This document shows, one piece after another, positions 36,727 to 46,438 of a stretch of 64,000 bases of DNA (the stretch's first letter is position 1; every line of letters begins with the position of its first letter). Source of the DNA: Paraburkholderia sp. DHOC27. GTDB taxonomy: Bacteria > Pseudomonadota > Gammaproteobacteria > Burkholderiales > Burkholderiaceae. Location: positions 124,001-188,000 of the forward strand of contig NZ_QVQV01000010.1 in the NCBI RefSeq assembly GCF_003429005.1. Reading direction: 5' to 3'. A program made the translations under genes and the position numbers. Below the pieces are notes generated by a model, which was given only the letters and a program-made list of their open reading frames with translations, had not been told where the DNA came from and did no database searches.

Positions 36727-39060
36727 ATGAGTACGGACACCGCAATCAAGGAATATCGCAATCCGGCCGGAGGCTGGGGCTCAGTGAAAGCGGTTGCAGG
36801 AATCCTGATTCAGGAACACGTCGCGCTGCATGGCAGCGCGATCCTCTCACACCAGAACAAGCCTGACGGTTTCGCTTGCGTAAGTTGTTCGTGGGCCAAA
36901 CCGGCTGATCCGCATCTGTTCGAGTTTTGCGAAAACGGCGCGAAGGCCACGGCGTGGGAAATTACCAGCAAGCATATCGATCCGGAATTTTTTGCCCGAC
37001 ATACGCTGGCTGAACTCGAGTCATGGAGCGGTCTGGAGCTCGAATCATCGGGACGCCTCACCGCGCCGATGCGCTGGGATGCCGTCTCGGACCGTTACGT
37101 GCAAACAAGCTGGGATGAGGCGTTTGCCGGCATTGCGAAGGAATTACGCGCCATGGACCTTGACCAGGCCATCTTTTATGCGTCCGGTCGAGCCTCACTC
37201 GAGACCTCCTACATGTATCAGCTGCTTGCCCGCATGTACGGTACGAACAATCTGCCGGATAGCTCGAACATGTGCCATGAGAGCACGTCGGTTGCGTTGC
37301 CAAAAACGATTGGGTCGCCAGTCGGCACGGTGACCCTGGAGGATTTCGAACTCACGGACTGCATGTTCTTCTTCGGTCACAACACCGGTACGAATGCCCC
37401 GAGGATGCTCCATCAGTTGCAGGAAGCGCGCAAACGTGGCGTTCAGATCATTACGTTCAATCCGATCAAGGAACGAGGGCTGGTCAGTTTTGCTAATCCA
37501 CAGTCGCCGCTTGAAATGCTGACGCCGGGCGAGACCCGCATCAGTACGCAATATCATCAGGTGAAGATTGGCGGCGACGAGGCAGCGGTGTCGGGTCTTT
37601 GCAAGCTTCTGATCGAATGGGACGACGCAGCGCAGCGTGACGGAGCCGCGCGGGTGCTCGATGCAGCGTTTATCGCCGAGCACACGGAAGGTTTCGAACG
37701 GTTCGCTGCCGCGATGCGGGTCATGACGTGGACCGAGATCGAGATGCGCTCGCAGCTCACGCGTGAAGCGCTGACTGCCGCTGCCACTGAATATGCAAAA
37801 GCGCGATCAGTGATGGTGCTGTACGGCATGGGCATCACACAGCATCGGAACGGCGTGCAGAACGTGCAGATGCTGTCCAACCTGCTACTCCTGCGCGGAA
37901 ACATCGGCAAGCCTGGCGCAGGTATCTGCCCGATTCGCGGCCACTCGAACGTACAGGGCCAGCGGACGGTTGGCATTACCGAGAAACCCGAACTCGCGCC
38001 GCTCGACACACTAAAGAAGCTCTATGGGTTCGAACCTCCCCGGAACAAAGGCATGAGCACCGTGGAAGCCTGCCAGGGTGTGCTCGATGGCAAGGTGAAA
38101 GCGTTCATCGGACTGGGCGGCAATTTTCAGGTGGCCATCCCGGACCACCATGTGATGGACGATGCGTGGCGTTCGCTGCGGCTGACGGTGCAGATTGCCA
38201 CGAAACTCAACCGCAGCCATCTGCTGCATGGCGAAGTGGCGTACCTGTTGCCTTGCCTTGGGCGCATCGAAGTCGACGAGCAGGCAAGCGGCGAACAATG
38301 GGTGAGCGTCGAGGACAGCACGGCCTGCGTGCACGGTTCGCATGGTTACGCCGATCCCGCGAGCGAGCAGCTATTGTCTGAGCCGGCCATCGTGGCGGGT
38401 ATCGCCAATGCATTGCTGCCGCACAACCCGCATGTGAACTGGAATGAATGGGTCGGCGACTACGCGAAGGTTCGTGACGCGATCGAACAGACGTATCCGG
38501 AGCAGTTCGTCGATTTCAACAAGCGATTTTGCGATCCCGGCGGATTTCACCGGCCGATACCGGCTGCGGAACGTAAGTGGAAAACTCCGAACGGCAAGGC
38601 GAATTTCGTTGTGCCCGACACGCTCGACGAAGATGCGGACATGCCATCAGGCGGCCCGGACGTGCTGCGGCTGATGACCACGCGCGGCGATAGTCAGTTC
38701 AACACCACCGTCTACACGCTGGATGACCGCTTCCGCGGTGTGCGCGGCACACGGGATATTCTGCTGATGCATCGCGATGACATGGCGATGCTCGAACTCG
38801 CGGAAGGGGACGAAGTGTGCGTGTCGACGGCATCTAATGACGACGTGGTACGTGAAGTGGACGGCATGCACGTGCACGCCTTCGACATTCCGACTGGCTG
38901 CATCATGGGCTATTACCCAGAGTGCAACCGGCTGATCCCGTTGTGGCATCACGCGAAGGACAGTCTGGTGCCTGCCTCGAAATCCGTTCCAGTGCGGTTG
39001 CGCAAGTCGGCGCCCGTAGATGTGCGGAAAGGTTCGGCTAACTCAAGAGGAAACACATGA
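36727..39060 (+). CDS. FdhF/YdeP-family molybdopterin oxidoreductase
   Basis: A 777-aa member of the molybdopterin oxidoreductase superfamily, YdeP subgroup. N-terminal Cys51 and Cys54 (ACVSCSWAKPADPH) replace the usual iron-sulfur motif. Cofactor-binding stretches include FYASGRASLETSYMYQLLAR, NNLPDSSNMCHESTSVAL and the C-terminal RGDSQFNTTVYTLDDRFRGV. E. coli YdeP is linked to acid resistance; its substrate is unknown. The stop overlaps the start of the decarboxylase-like gene (ATGA), so the two are translated together. Confidence 0.9.
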   Translation: MSTDTAIKEYRNPAGGWGSVKAVAGILIQEHVALHGSAILSHQNKPDGFACVSCSWAKPADPHLFEFCENGAKATAWEITSKHIDPEFFARHTLAELESWSGLELESSGRLTAPMRWDAVSDRYVQTSWDEAFAGIAKELRAMDLDQAIFYASGRASLETSYMYQLLARMYGTNNLPDSSNMCHESTSVALPKTIGSPVGTVTLEDFELTDCMFFFGHNTGTNAPRMLHQLQEARKRGVQIITFNPIKERGLVSFANPQSPLEMLTPGETRISTQYHQVKIGGDEAAVSGLCKLLIEWDDAAQRDGAARVLDAAFIAEHTEGFERFAAAMRVMTWTEIEMRSQLTREALTAAATEYAKARSVMVLYGMGITQHRNGVQNVQMLSNLLLLRGNIGKPGAGICPIRGHSNVQGQRTVGITEKPELAPLDTLKKLYGFEPPRNKGMSTVEACQGVLDGKVKAFIGLGGNFQVAIPDHHVMDDAWRSLRLTVQIATKLNRSHLLHGEVAYLLPCLGRIEVDEQASGEQWVSVEDSTACVHGSHGYADPASEQLLSEPAIVAGIANALLPHNPHVNWNEWVGDYAKVRDAIEQTYPEQFVDFNKRFCDPGGFHRPIPAAERKWKTPNGKANFVVPDTLDEDADMPSGGPDVLRLMTTRGDSQFNTTVYTLDDRFRGVRGTRDILLMHRDDMAMLELAEGDEVCVSTASNDDVVREVDGMHVHAFDIPTGCIMGYYPECNRLIPLWHHAKDSLVPASKSVPVRLRKSAPVDVRKGSANSRGNT

Positions 39061-40307
39061 TAGATGGGACGAGCGCACCGCGTGCCGAGCGGCGGCGCCT
39101 GGGCGGCTGGCTTCCGCAGAGCGAAGCGCATATGGCACGTTACCGCACGGAGCTAGCGATCAAGGCGCGCGAGCGCGCCGCTCACTCGCCCCGTACGAGC
39201 CCAGTGGAGGAACTGGCGACGCTGATTCAAGGCGACCCGGTGCTACGCATGGATCTGACCAGAGCCATCACGCAGGCGCAGGAGGCGGGCTACGTCCTCG
39301 GCTATTCGTCTATCGACGAACTGATGGTCATCGTGGACTTTTTGATGACCTACGCGCCACCGTTCAGCGAGACCAGCCTGATCCATTGTCCGCTAAACGC
39401 TGTGCTCGACTGGCCGATGTGCATGCCGTCCGGATACGCATTGTTTCGTGATCGTGCGCTCAATGCGCAACTCAAGCGCGTGCTGAACTCCTGGTGTGGA
39501 TTCCTGAGCGGACCCCACTCACGCGAACATCTGAGCACGTCCGCGCCCAACGGCTGGTTTAGCCCGGAGGCCGACAAAAGGATCGGGATGGGGCAGTTTC
39601 TCTGCGAGCCCGACAAGCCGCATTGGGGATTCGCCTCCTGGAACGACTTTTTTACGCGCCAGTTTCGCGCCGGCGCGAGACCCGTCGATGATCCGGGCAA
39701 TCACAAGGTCATCGTCAGTCCGTGCGAAGCTGCACCGTACAACCTTCGTCACGACGTCCGACAGCACGATACGTTCTGGATCAAGTCCCAGCCGTATTCG
39801 CTACAGAATATGTTTGCGGCGGGGCAAACCGGACTGGCGAGCGCGTTCGTGGGTGGTTCTGTGTATCAGGCATTCCTGAGCGCCTTCAACTATCACCGCT
39901 GGCACGCGCCAGTAAGTGGTGTCATTTCAAAGGCGTACGCCGTCGACGGAAGTTATTACTCGGACGCGGAGGCCGAAGGTGAAGATCCCGGCGGCCTGAA
40001 TGATTCACAGGGCTATATCACAGCAGTCGCCGCTCGAGCGGTAATTGTCATTGAGTGCGACGATACCTCAATCGGGCAGGTCGCCTGCTTGTTCGTTGGC
40101 ATGGCGGACGTGTCGTCCTGCATGATTGAAGCGTTGCCCGGCCAGCATGTGAACAAGGGTGAGGAGCTGGGCTTCTTCCAGTATGGCGGATCGACGTGCT
40201 GCCTGGTTTTCCAGCCGGGCGTAGTCCGCGATTTCATTCCACGGCCGCCTTTTGACGACAAAGCTTCGCCCGTCAAGGTAAATCAGCGTATCGCCATAGC
40301 CCGTTGA
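39057..40307 (+). CDS. phosphatidylserine decarboxylase family protein
   Basis: A 416-aa protein with the fungal-like extended N-terminal domain seen in the PSD-like group, followed by the catalytic region. The pyruvoyl-forming motif reads FFQYGGSTCCLVFQPG, where classic enzymes have GST; Ser near residue 379 is the predicted cleavage site. YHRWHAPVSGVISKAY is the other conserved block. There is no membrane helix, so the soluble PSD-like group may act on another small molecule. It is translationally coupled to the YdeP gene. Confidence 0.85.
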   Translation: MIDGTSAPRAERRRLGGWLPQSEAHMARYRTELAIKARERAAHSPRTSPVEELATLIQGDPVLRMDLTRAITQAQEAGYVLGYSSIDELMVIVDFLMTYAPPFSETSLIHCPLNAVLDWPMCMPSGYALFRDRALNAQLKRVLNSWCGFLSGPHSREHLSTSAPNGWFSPEADKRIGMGQFLCEPDKPHWGFASWNDFFTRQFRAGARPVDDPGNHKVIVSPCEAAPYNLRHDVRQHDTFWIKSQPYSLQNMFAAGQTGLASAFVGGSVYQAFLSAFNYHRWHAPVSGVISKAYAVDGSYYSDAEAEGEDPGGLNDSQGYITAVAARAVIVIECDDTSIGQVACLFVGMADVSSCMIEALPGQHVNKGEELGFFQYGGSTCCLVFQPGVVRDFIPRPPFDDKASPVKVNQRIAIAR

Positions 40308-40379
40308 TCGCCCGTGGCAGCAGATCCTGCAACCTGCGACTCCTGCCGTTGCTCGATCTGCAAACTGCCTGAGTCAGCC

Positions 40380-40414
40380 AAAGGCCGCCGCACAATCAGC
40401 TGCGACGGCCTTTT
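40380..40414. terminator. bidirectional terminator between convergent genes
   Basis: AAAGGCCGCCGCA and TGCGACGGCCTTTT form a stem with one mismatch and an 8-nt loop between two convergent stops. A-tract and T-tract on either side allow use in both directions. Confidence 0.75.
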
Positions 40415-40419
40415 AGCCG

Positions 40420-41556
40420 TCAGGCCGCAGGTTTCAGCACGACCTTGGTCCAGCCTTCTTCCCTCTCGTCGAAATGCTTATAGCCTTCAGCGGCTTTTTC
40501 CAGCGGCAGCTCGTGCGAGATGATCTGTGAAGGCCTGGCCTTGCCAGCAGCGATCAGGTCACGTAGTTTCCGGTTATATGCCTTGACGTTCGCCTGACCC
40601 GTTGCAATGTGCTGACCTTTCATCCATAGCTGCCCGAAATCAAGGGCAAGCTGTCCTTTCTTCGCGAGCGCGTCCTCGCTTTTCGGATCTTCGGCCACGA
40701 ACACGCCCACCACGCCGATGCCACCGGTCGGACGCACGGCCTTGATGAGATTGTTCATGGTGAGGTTCGGTACTTCGTGGCCCTTGCAACTACATTGATA
40801 GCCTACGCATTCGCAGCCACGATCCGCGCCTTCACCGCCGGTCATTTCGAGTATCTGATCGGCCGATGAGCCATCGCTGTCGTCCACGGGAATCGCGCCC
40901 AGTTTCTCTGCGAGCTTGAGTCTGTCAGGATGACTGTCCACCACCATCACCTTGCTCGCACCCTTGATCGACGCGGATAACGCCGCCATCAAGCCGACCG
41001 GACCCGCACCGTAAATCACGACGCTATCGCCCGGTTCGACACCGGCCAGCACGGTCGCGTGGTAGCCGGTGGGAAAAATATCGGACAGCATCACGTAGTC
41101 GTTCTCTTTTTCTTCCGCGTCGGGCGGCAATACAAGGCAATTGAAGTCGCCAAACGGCACGCGGAGATACTCGGCCTGGCCGCCGCTATACGGACCCATG
41201 CCGGCGAATCCATAGGCTGCGCCAGCCATGCCCGGGTTTGCCGTCAGGCAGAAGCCAGTCAGACCGCGTTCGCAGTTCTGGCAGAATCCGCAGCCGATAT
41301 TGAAGGGCAAGCACACGCGATCGCCTTTCTTGATGCGCTCCACGCCACCGCCCACTTCGACCACCACACCAAGATTCTCGTGACCCAGTATGCGGCCCGT
41401 CTCCATGTCGGTACGGCCTTCATACATGTGCAGGTCCGAGCCGCAGATGTTCGTGGTGGTGATCTTGACAAGAACATCAGTGGGGCGTTCGATCTTCGCG
41501 TCCGGCATTTCCTTGACGATGACTTTGCGTGGACCTTCATAAACCAGTGCTTTCAT
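40420..41556 (-). CDS. fdhA: zinc alcohol dehydrogenase, glutathione-independent formaldehyde dehydrogenase type
   Basis: A 378-aa medium-chain zinc dehydrogenase from the ATG at 41556 with AGGAGG upstream. Catalytic zinc ligands are in NICGSDLHMYEGRTDM and GRILGHENLG. The structural zinc motif is CGFCQNCERGLTGFC, and the NAD site is VIYGAGPVGLMAA. The SDIFPTGYHATVLAGVEPGD block and the long cysteine-containing insert CECVGYQCSC match the Pseudomonas putida FdhA type, which dismutates or oxidises formaldehyde without glutathione. The exact substrate here is inferred. Confidence 0.9.
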   Translation of the reverse strand: MKALVYEGPRKVIVKEMPDAKIERPTDVLVKITTTNICGSDLHMYEGRTDMETGRILGHENLGVVVEVGGGVERIKKGDRVCLPFNIGCGFCQNCERGLTGFCLTANPGMAGAAYGFAGMGPYSGGQAEYLRVPFGDFNCLVLPPDAEEKENDYVMLSDIFPTGYHATVLAGVEPGDSVVIYGAGPVGLMAALSASIKGASKVMVVDSHPDRLKLAEKLGAIPVDDSDGSSADQILEMTGGEGADRGCECVGYQCSCKGHEVPNLTMNNLIKAVRPTGGIGVVGVFVAEDPKSEDALAKKGQLALDFGQLWMKGQHIATGQANVKAYNRKLRDLIAAGKARPSQIISHELPLEKAAEGYKHFDEREEGWTKVVLKPAA

Positions 41557-41782
41557 GCTGACCTCCTGGGTTTGCGGCGGGGGTGGAGCGATCCGTTGGG
41601 GCAACGGTCGTGCAGGAGATCGAGCAGCAGCCATGCCCGGTAGACGGGATATGGAAGGCACGTCGCTTGCGGCATCGAGAGGCGAGTTTCAGTCGCACGG
41701 CACCGCCCAATTAGACCTTGGAATCCCAGACCGCCTGAGTAATTCAGGCAGATGCTTACCCGTTAGATACGGAGTCGATGAC

Positions 41783-42685
41783 ATGCCTTCCACGCACAAT
41801 CAGTTCACCATGCAGGATCCCACCACGCAGTATCCTCAACCCGACTTCGAGCGGCAGCCGCAACCCGCACCTGGACTCGCCAGTCAGATGACGCCTGAAC
41901 CCGACCACGGCGAAACGAGCTACAAGGGATTCGGCCGGCTCGCCGGGCGGCGCGCGCTGATCACCGGCGCGGACAGCGGGATTGGACGTGCGGTAGCCAT
42001 TGCTTTCGCGAGAGAAGGCGCTGACATTGCGCTGAACTATCTGCCAGGCGAGGAGACCGACACGCGGGCAGTCGTGAAGCTCATCGAAGAGGCAGGGCGT
42101 AAAGCGGTCGCCATTCCGGGTGACATTGGAGACGAGGCGTTTTGCCAGAAGCTGGTGGCTGAATCGGTCGAGCGGCTCGGTGGACTCGATATCCTCGTGA
42201 ACGTTGCGGGCAAACAGACGTTCGTTGAGCATATTGCCGATCTGTCCACCGAACAACTGGAAGCGACGTTTCGAACCAACGTGTTTGCCATGTTCTGGCT
42301 ATGCAAGGCGGCGCTGCCGCACCTGCCGCCAGGTGCCACCATCATCAACACGACGTCGATCCAGAGCTATCAACCAAGCCCTGGGCTGCTCGACTATGCG
42401 TCGACCAAGGCCGCGATCACCGCGTTCACGCATGCGTTTGCAAAACAGGTGATTGGCAAGGGCGTTCGTGTGAACGCCGTTGCGCCGGGTCCGGTGTGGA
42501 CGCCGCTACAGCCGAGCGGCGGACAACCACAAGACAAGGTCGAAAAGTTCGGATCGGAGGCGCCGATGAAGCGGCCAGGCCAGCCTGCCGAACTCGCACC
42601 CATCTATGTTCTGCTTGCGTCGCAAGAATCCAGTTTTGTGACGGGCGAGGTGTATGGGGTGACGGGCGGCAACCATCTGCCGTGA
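41783..42685 (+). CDS. short-chain dehydrogenase/reductase, stress type
   Basis: A 300-aa SDR of the YghA/GSP39 type with an N-terminal Pro/Gln-rich extension. The cofactor motif is GADSGIGRAV, the catalytic Ser is in NTTSIQSYQ, and Tyr-Lys is in YASTKAA. These proteins reduce aldehydes or ketones and are often part of general stress regulons. The gene is divergent from the formaldehyde dehydrogenase with a 226-bp gap. Confidence 0.92.
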   Translation: MPSTHNQFTMQDPTTQYPQPDFERQPQPAPGLASQMTPEPDHGETSYKGFGRLAGRRALITGADSGIGRAVAIAFAREGADIALNYLPGEETDTRAVVKLIEEAGRKAVAIPGDIGDEAFCQKLVAESVERLGGLDILVNVAGKQTFVEHIADLSTEQLEATFRTNVFAMFWLCKAALPHLPPGATIINTTSIQSYQPSPGLLDYASTKAAITAFTHAFAKQVIGKGVRVNAVAPGPVWTPLQPSGGQPQDKVEKFGSEAPMKRPGQPAELAPIYVLLASQESSFVTGEVYGVTGGNHLP

Positions 42686-42757
42686 TGGCAACTTGCAGGA
42701 GCAGGCGGAGTACGGTCGTTGAAGTCGGGAACGTCGAGCGGTGGTTGTCTCGCGTCG

Positions 42758-44464
42758 TCAAACGATTCCACGGAGTCCGGCGTTCGTGCGGTTGCGGATG
42801 ATGTGATGAAGTTTATCGAGCGACATCGGTTTGGTCAGGTGGTAGTCAAAACCGGCGGTCAGAGCCCGCGATTTATCGGACTCGGCTGCATATCCCGTCA
42901 ACGCTACAAGTAAAACGTCGTCCAGACCCCTGTTGAGACGGACTGCATTCGCCACTTCAAATCCGTCGACGTCAGGCATACCGACATCAATGATTGCGAC
43001 TTCCGGCCGTGTTTCGGTGATCAGGCGGATGGCGTCACGGCCATTGTCGATTGTGTTGACGCTATGCCCTTCAAGCTCCAGCAGAATGCCCAAGGCCATC
43101 AGCGCGTCCCGGTTGTCATCGACTAAAAGCAGACGAACAGAATCGGGCAACGCCTCTTTATTTGCAAACTGCGGTACATCTGACGTGGGGCTTTCCTTCA
43201 GAATCGGAAGCTTCAGCGTCACCTCCGTTCCAGTGCCCGGCCCGTCGCTGTGCAAGGAAATGGAGCCGCCATGCAGTTCCACCATGCGCCGGGCAACAGC
43301 GAGGCCAATACCCAGCCCACCTTCGGCTCTCCCCTTGTTACGGACGGATTGGGCAAAAAGTTCGAAGACATGGGGTTGCGCCGCCTGATCTATCCCTATT
43401 CCGTCATCTTTTACGCGAACTGTCACGACGCCGTGTTGGCGGGACTCCGGATCGGCTCCCACTTCCACGGTCATTTCTATGGTGCCACCCACTGGCGTAT
43501 ATTTCGCTGCGTTTGACAAAACGTTGCCCAAGACCTGACTCAAGCGGACATGATCGGCAAAGACACGAATGGGGGCATCCAGCCCCACAACCTTCAGCGT
43601 GTGGCGTCGTGAATCAAAATGATGTTTAACCGTCGTCACTGCGTCAAATGCGATGTCGTTGAGCGACGTGTCACTGTGCCGGATAGCAAGCTTGCCGTGC
43701 TTCAGGCGGGCGGCATCGAGGAGGTCATCCACCAGGGCGCGCAGATGCCGTACCTGTCGCTGCGCGACAGTCAGGACTTCGACGGCGGTGCTGTTCTCGG
43801 CACATAGTTTTTTCGCTGCACCGATGGCGCTATCGATGGGTGCCATCGGATTACGAAGTTCGTGGCCGAGCATGGCGATGAACTCACCATGCCGCTGGTC
43901 GCTGGCAATCCCGTTATCCCGATCGTTGACGATGGTCAACGCTGAACCTGCGAACACGGCCAGATTTGAAAGCATGCGAACATCTTCGCGATCAAACCGG
44001 CGCTCTGGCGTGTGGGACATGACCCATATCGCCCCCAGTTGCCTATCGTCATTCGTTATCGGAACCACCAGCCCTTCCGGGACATCGATACCCGGAAAGC
44101 GCAGGCATGGAAACTGGTCCTGCGGTTCGATAAACAGCCTTGGCTCGCCAGCTTGCAACGTGATGCTGCAGGGGCACGCGTCCCATGCGGTCACGTGGTC
44201 ACGCAAGTCCGAGCAGAGTCCTGCTACGGCGAGCCATCTGAACTGACGGCTGTCTCCCACACTTTCGATGAGGCTGATCCCCGCGCTGCCAGCTTGGCAA
44301 ATCAACAGTGCGGTTTGCGCAATTTCATCGAGCAGATTCGCCCGCGGACCCGTCTGGGCTCTGGCAAGCCGTACAAGCGCCGCGTTTTCCAACGCGTAGT
44401 CGGGCTCTCTCATCGCGCGAGATGAGAGCACGTCACTATCGTAGGGTGCGCGATTGCGTTCCAT
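42758..44464 (-). CDS. hybrid sensor histidine kinase, paralogue of the one at 32205
   Basis: A 568-aa soluble kinase with the order GAF, HisKA (His201 in GEFIAMLGHELRNPM), HATPase (VLSNAAKYTPVGG, GGLGIGLA) and a receiver domain (AIIDVGMPDVDGF). The GAF cysteines are in WDACPCSITLQAG and FPCLRFPG, matching the paralogue. The two kinases flank the oxidoreductase block about 9 kb apart on the same strand, suggesting duplication. An ATG at 44464 gives the same N-terminus as the paralogue (MERxR). Confidence 0.92.
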   Translation of the reverse strand: MERNRAPYDSDVLSSRAMREPDYALENAALVRLARAQTGPRANLLDEIAQTALLICQAGSAGISLIESVGDSRQFRWLAVAGLCSDLRDHVTAWDACPCSITLQAGEPRLFIEPQDQFPCLRFPGIDVPEGLVVPITNDDRQLGAIWVMSHTPERRFDREDVRMLSNLAVFAGSALTIVNDRDNGIASDQRHGEFIAMLGHELRNPMAPIDSAIGAAKKLCAENSTAVEVLTVAQRQVRHLRALVDDLLDAARLKHGKLAIRHSDTSLNDIAFDAVTTVKHHFDSRRHTLKVVGLDAPIRVFADHVRLSQVLGNVLSNAAKYTPVGGTIEMTVEVGADPESRQHGVVTVRVKDDGIGIDQAAQPHVFELFAQSVRNKGRAEGGLGIGLAVARRMVELHGGSISLHSDGPGTGTEVTLKLPILKESPTSDVPQFANKEALPDSVRLLLVDDNRDALMALGILLELEGHSVNTIDNGRDAIRLITETRPEVAIIDVGMPDVDGFEVANAVRLNRGLDDVLLVALTGYAAESDKSRALTAGFDYHLTKPMSLDKLHHIIRNRTNAGLRGIV

Positions 44465-44779
44465 GACGGATGAACCAATACGTAGTCGAAACACCTGATC
44501 GCGCCTATCGGCCGACGGGGGCTAGCCGAGCAGTGCATTGGCTATCGACCAGAAGGGAGGTCGCTGAAACAGAAGGCTTAATCTCGGTATTTTGCCACGT
44601 TCAGCACGCCGAAACCGAACGCTTGTGCGCCCGTGTTGAAGTCTGGGTACTTTTTTCCGGCCGCGTCCGGAGCACTGCCGATTAGCGTCAGTGTTACCTA
44701 TCGCTTCCCTGACATCAAGGCAAACAATAAGGGGCATTGGGAACTGCGCTTGCTACAACGGGTATGACAAGGAGATCGA

Positions 44780-45607
44780 ATGAAACCCGAGAATAGTAGC
44801 GTGCCCGCCAGTGATACCGCAGAAGCGCATTTCACAACTTTTGCGACACCGTTGATTGAGGTGGCGGTCGCTCACGCCGCAGCGCTTCAGGAAAATGCGG
44901 ACGCCGAGGTACTTCACAAACTTCGGGTCGCGCTTCGCCGCCTGAGATCACTTCTCTGGGCATATCGACCCTTGCTGGATAAGGCACTCGACGACCGTCA
45001 ACGAAATCTGTTGAAGGGACTCGCGCAAGCGGCGGGGCAGACGCGCGATTGGGACATACTCATCGGCCTGCTTTGTGAGCTTGGAGACGACAAGGCTCCT
45101 CTAGATAAACTCCGCGCCGCGCGCGTCGAAGCCTCGAACAAGAGCCGGGCAATACTGTCGCACGCCGCTATCGGTTCGCAACTGGACGATGCGCTGAGAA
45201 GTGCTCAAGCTACGCTGGATATTTCGCGCCGAAACACATCGCTGAAGCAGTTCGCGAAGAAGCGTTTGCGTTCAGCTGAAAAGTCCCTGCGAAAACGCAT
45301 GCGGCGCGCGTCCCATGGTTCGCGCTCCAATTACGAGGCATATCACGAAGTCCGGAAAGCCGGTAAGAAAATGCGATATCTGCTGGATTTCTTCGAGCCG
45401 ATGCTGGCCCGCAAGCACCATAAGTCAGTGAAAAAACTGAAAAGAATCCAGAAACGATTTGGAGCGCTCAATGATGTCGTGGCCAGTGAAGGACTGCTCG
45501 CGGAAAATCGATCGTTGTTCGACAGGGAACGCGACGCCCGACAAGCGTTGAAGGCGTTGGAAAAGGAGCGTCGGCACAGGGTTCAAGCCGCTGCCAAGTT
45601 GCTTTAA
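44780..45607 (+). CDS. CHAD domain protein
   Basis: A 275-aa protein covered by a CHAD domain, a helical fold with conserved His and basic residues that binds polyphosphate. Landmarks are EVLHKLRVALRRLRSLLWAY, GQTRDWDIL, and YHEVRKAGKKMRYLLDFFEP. The ATG follows AAGGAGAT. It probably associates with polyphosphate granules, in line with the stress genes around it. Confidence 0.9.
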   Translation: MKPENSSVPASDTAEAHFTTFATPLIEVAVAHAAALQENADAEVLHKLRVALRRLRSLLWAYRPLLDKALDDRQRNLLKGLAQAAGQTRDWDILIGLLCELGDDKAPLDKLRAARVEASNKSRAILSHAAIGSQLDDALRSAQATLDISRRNTSLKQFAKKRLRSAEKSLRKRMRRASHGSRSNYEAYHEVRKAGKKMRYLLDFFEPMLARKHHKSVKKLKRIQKRFGALNDVVASEGLLAENRSLFDRERDARQALKALEKERRHRVQAAAKLL

Positions 45608-45721
45608 TGACATGATGGGCTCATCAATCTGCGGCCCGCTATAACGATTTCAATCTGCCGCGGCCGGATTGACTATGTCATGGCGACGGCAGGTCCGGTG
45701 GGCGTGTCGTAAAGATGTGAC

Positions 45722-46396
45722 TTACGGCCGCTTCTTGCCCCGTGTGCTGCTGGTATTACTGCGCGCCGCGTCACCGGCCCTTCGCAAAGCGTCTACGATG
45801 TCCGCGTAGACGCGCTCTCTCGTGCTGGCATCGCGCGCACGCAATCCATACGAAGGATGCCAGGTCGCTATCACGACACGTCCATCCCGCTCAAATGTCT
45901 TGCCGAGCGCATCACTCAAACGAAGATTCTTGTCTGCGAGTAGCGCTTTCAATGCCGTTGCGCCCAGCGCGACCAGCACACGCGGCTGGACTTCGGCCAG
46001 TTCCCGCGCTAGCCAGTAATGGCATGCGTCTATCTCGCGCTGCGCAGGCGTCTTGTGCATGCGTCGTTTGCCGCGCGGCGTCCATTTGAAATGCTTGACT
46101 GCATTGGTGACATACACATCCTCTCGAGCGACATCGGCCTCCTCGAGTGCTGTGTCGAGCATCCGCCCAGCAGGGCCGACGAAAGGCTTGCCTTGCAAGT
46201 CCTCCTGATCGCCGGGTTGCTCGCCGACCATCATGATTGGGGCGTGTTTCGGTCCCAGGCCGCCTACTGGTTGCGTGGCATCATGCCAGAGGCTGCAGCG
46301 GCGACACGCTTCGAGCGTCACCGGTTCTTGAAGCGGAATGACTGTGGGCTTTTCGTCGCTGTCGCTTTCGGGAGGATCATGCTTGCGTGGTGACAT
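45722..46396 (-). CDS. UdgX-like uracil-DNA glycosylase
   Basis: A 224-aa family 4-like uracil-DNA glycosylase. Motif A is GEQPGDQEDLQGKPFVGPAG (58-77). Between the two halves lies the insertion GKRRMHKTPAQREIDA, the KRRIH loop that marks the UdgX group; His114 corresponds to the residue that becomes covalently bound to DNA in the Mycobacterium enzyme. Iron-sulfur ligands are Cys31, Cys34 and Cys125, with His102 in the VKH position where family 4 has VKC. Motif B is WHPSYGLR. It removes uracil and probably stays attached to the abasic site. Confidence 0.88.
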   Translation of the reverse strand: MSPRKHDPPESDSDEKPTVIPLQEPVTLEACRRCSLWHDATQPVGGLGPKHAPIMMVGEQPGDQEDLQGKPFVGPAGRMLDTALEEADVAREDVYVTNAVKHFKWTPRGKRRMHKTPAQREIDACHYWLARELAEVQPRVLVALGATALKALLADKNLRLSDALGKTFERDGRVVIATWHPSYGLRARDASTRERVYADIVDALRRAGDAARSNTSSTRGKKRP

Positions 46397-46438
46397 ATGG
46401 GTTCCTCGCGATCTCTTCGAAGCAACGGAGCAATAAGG

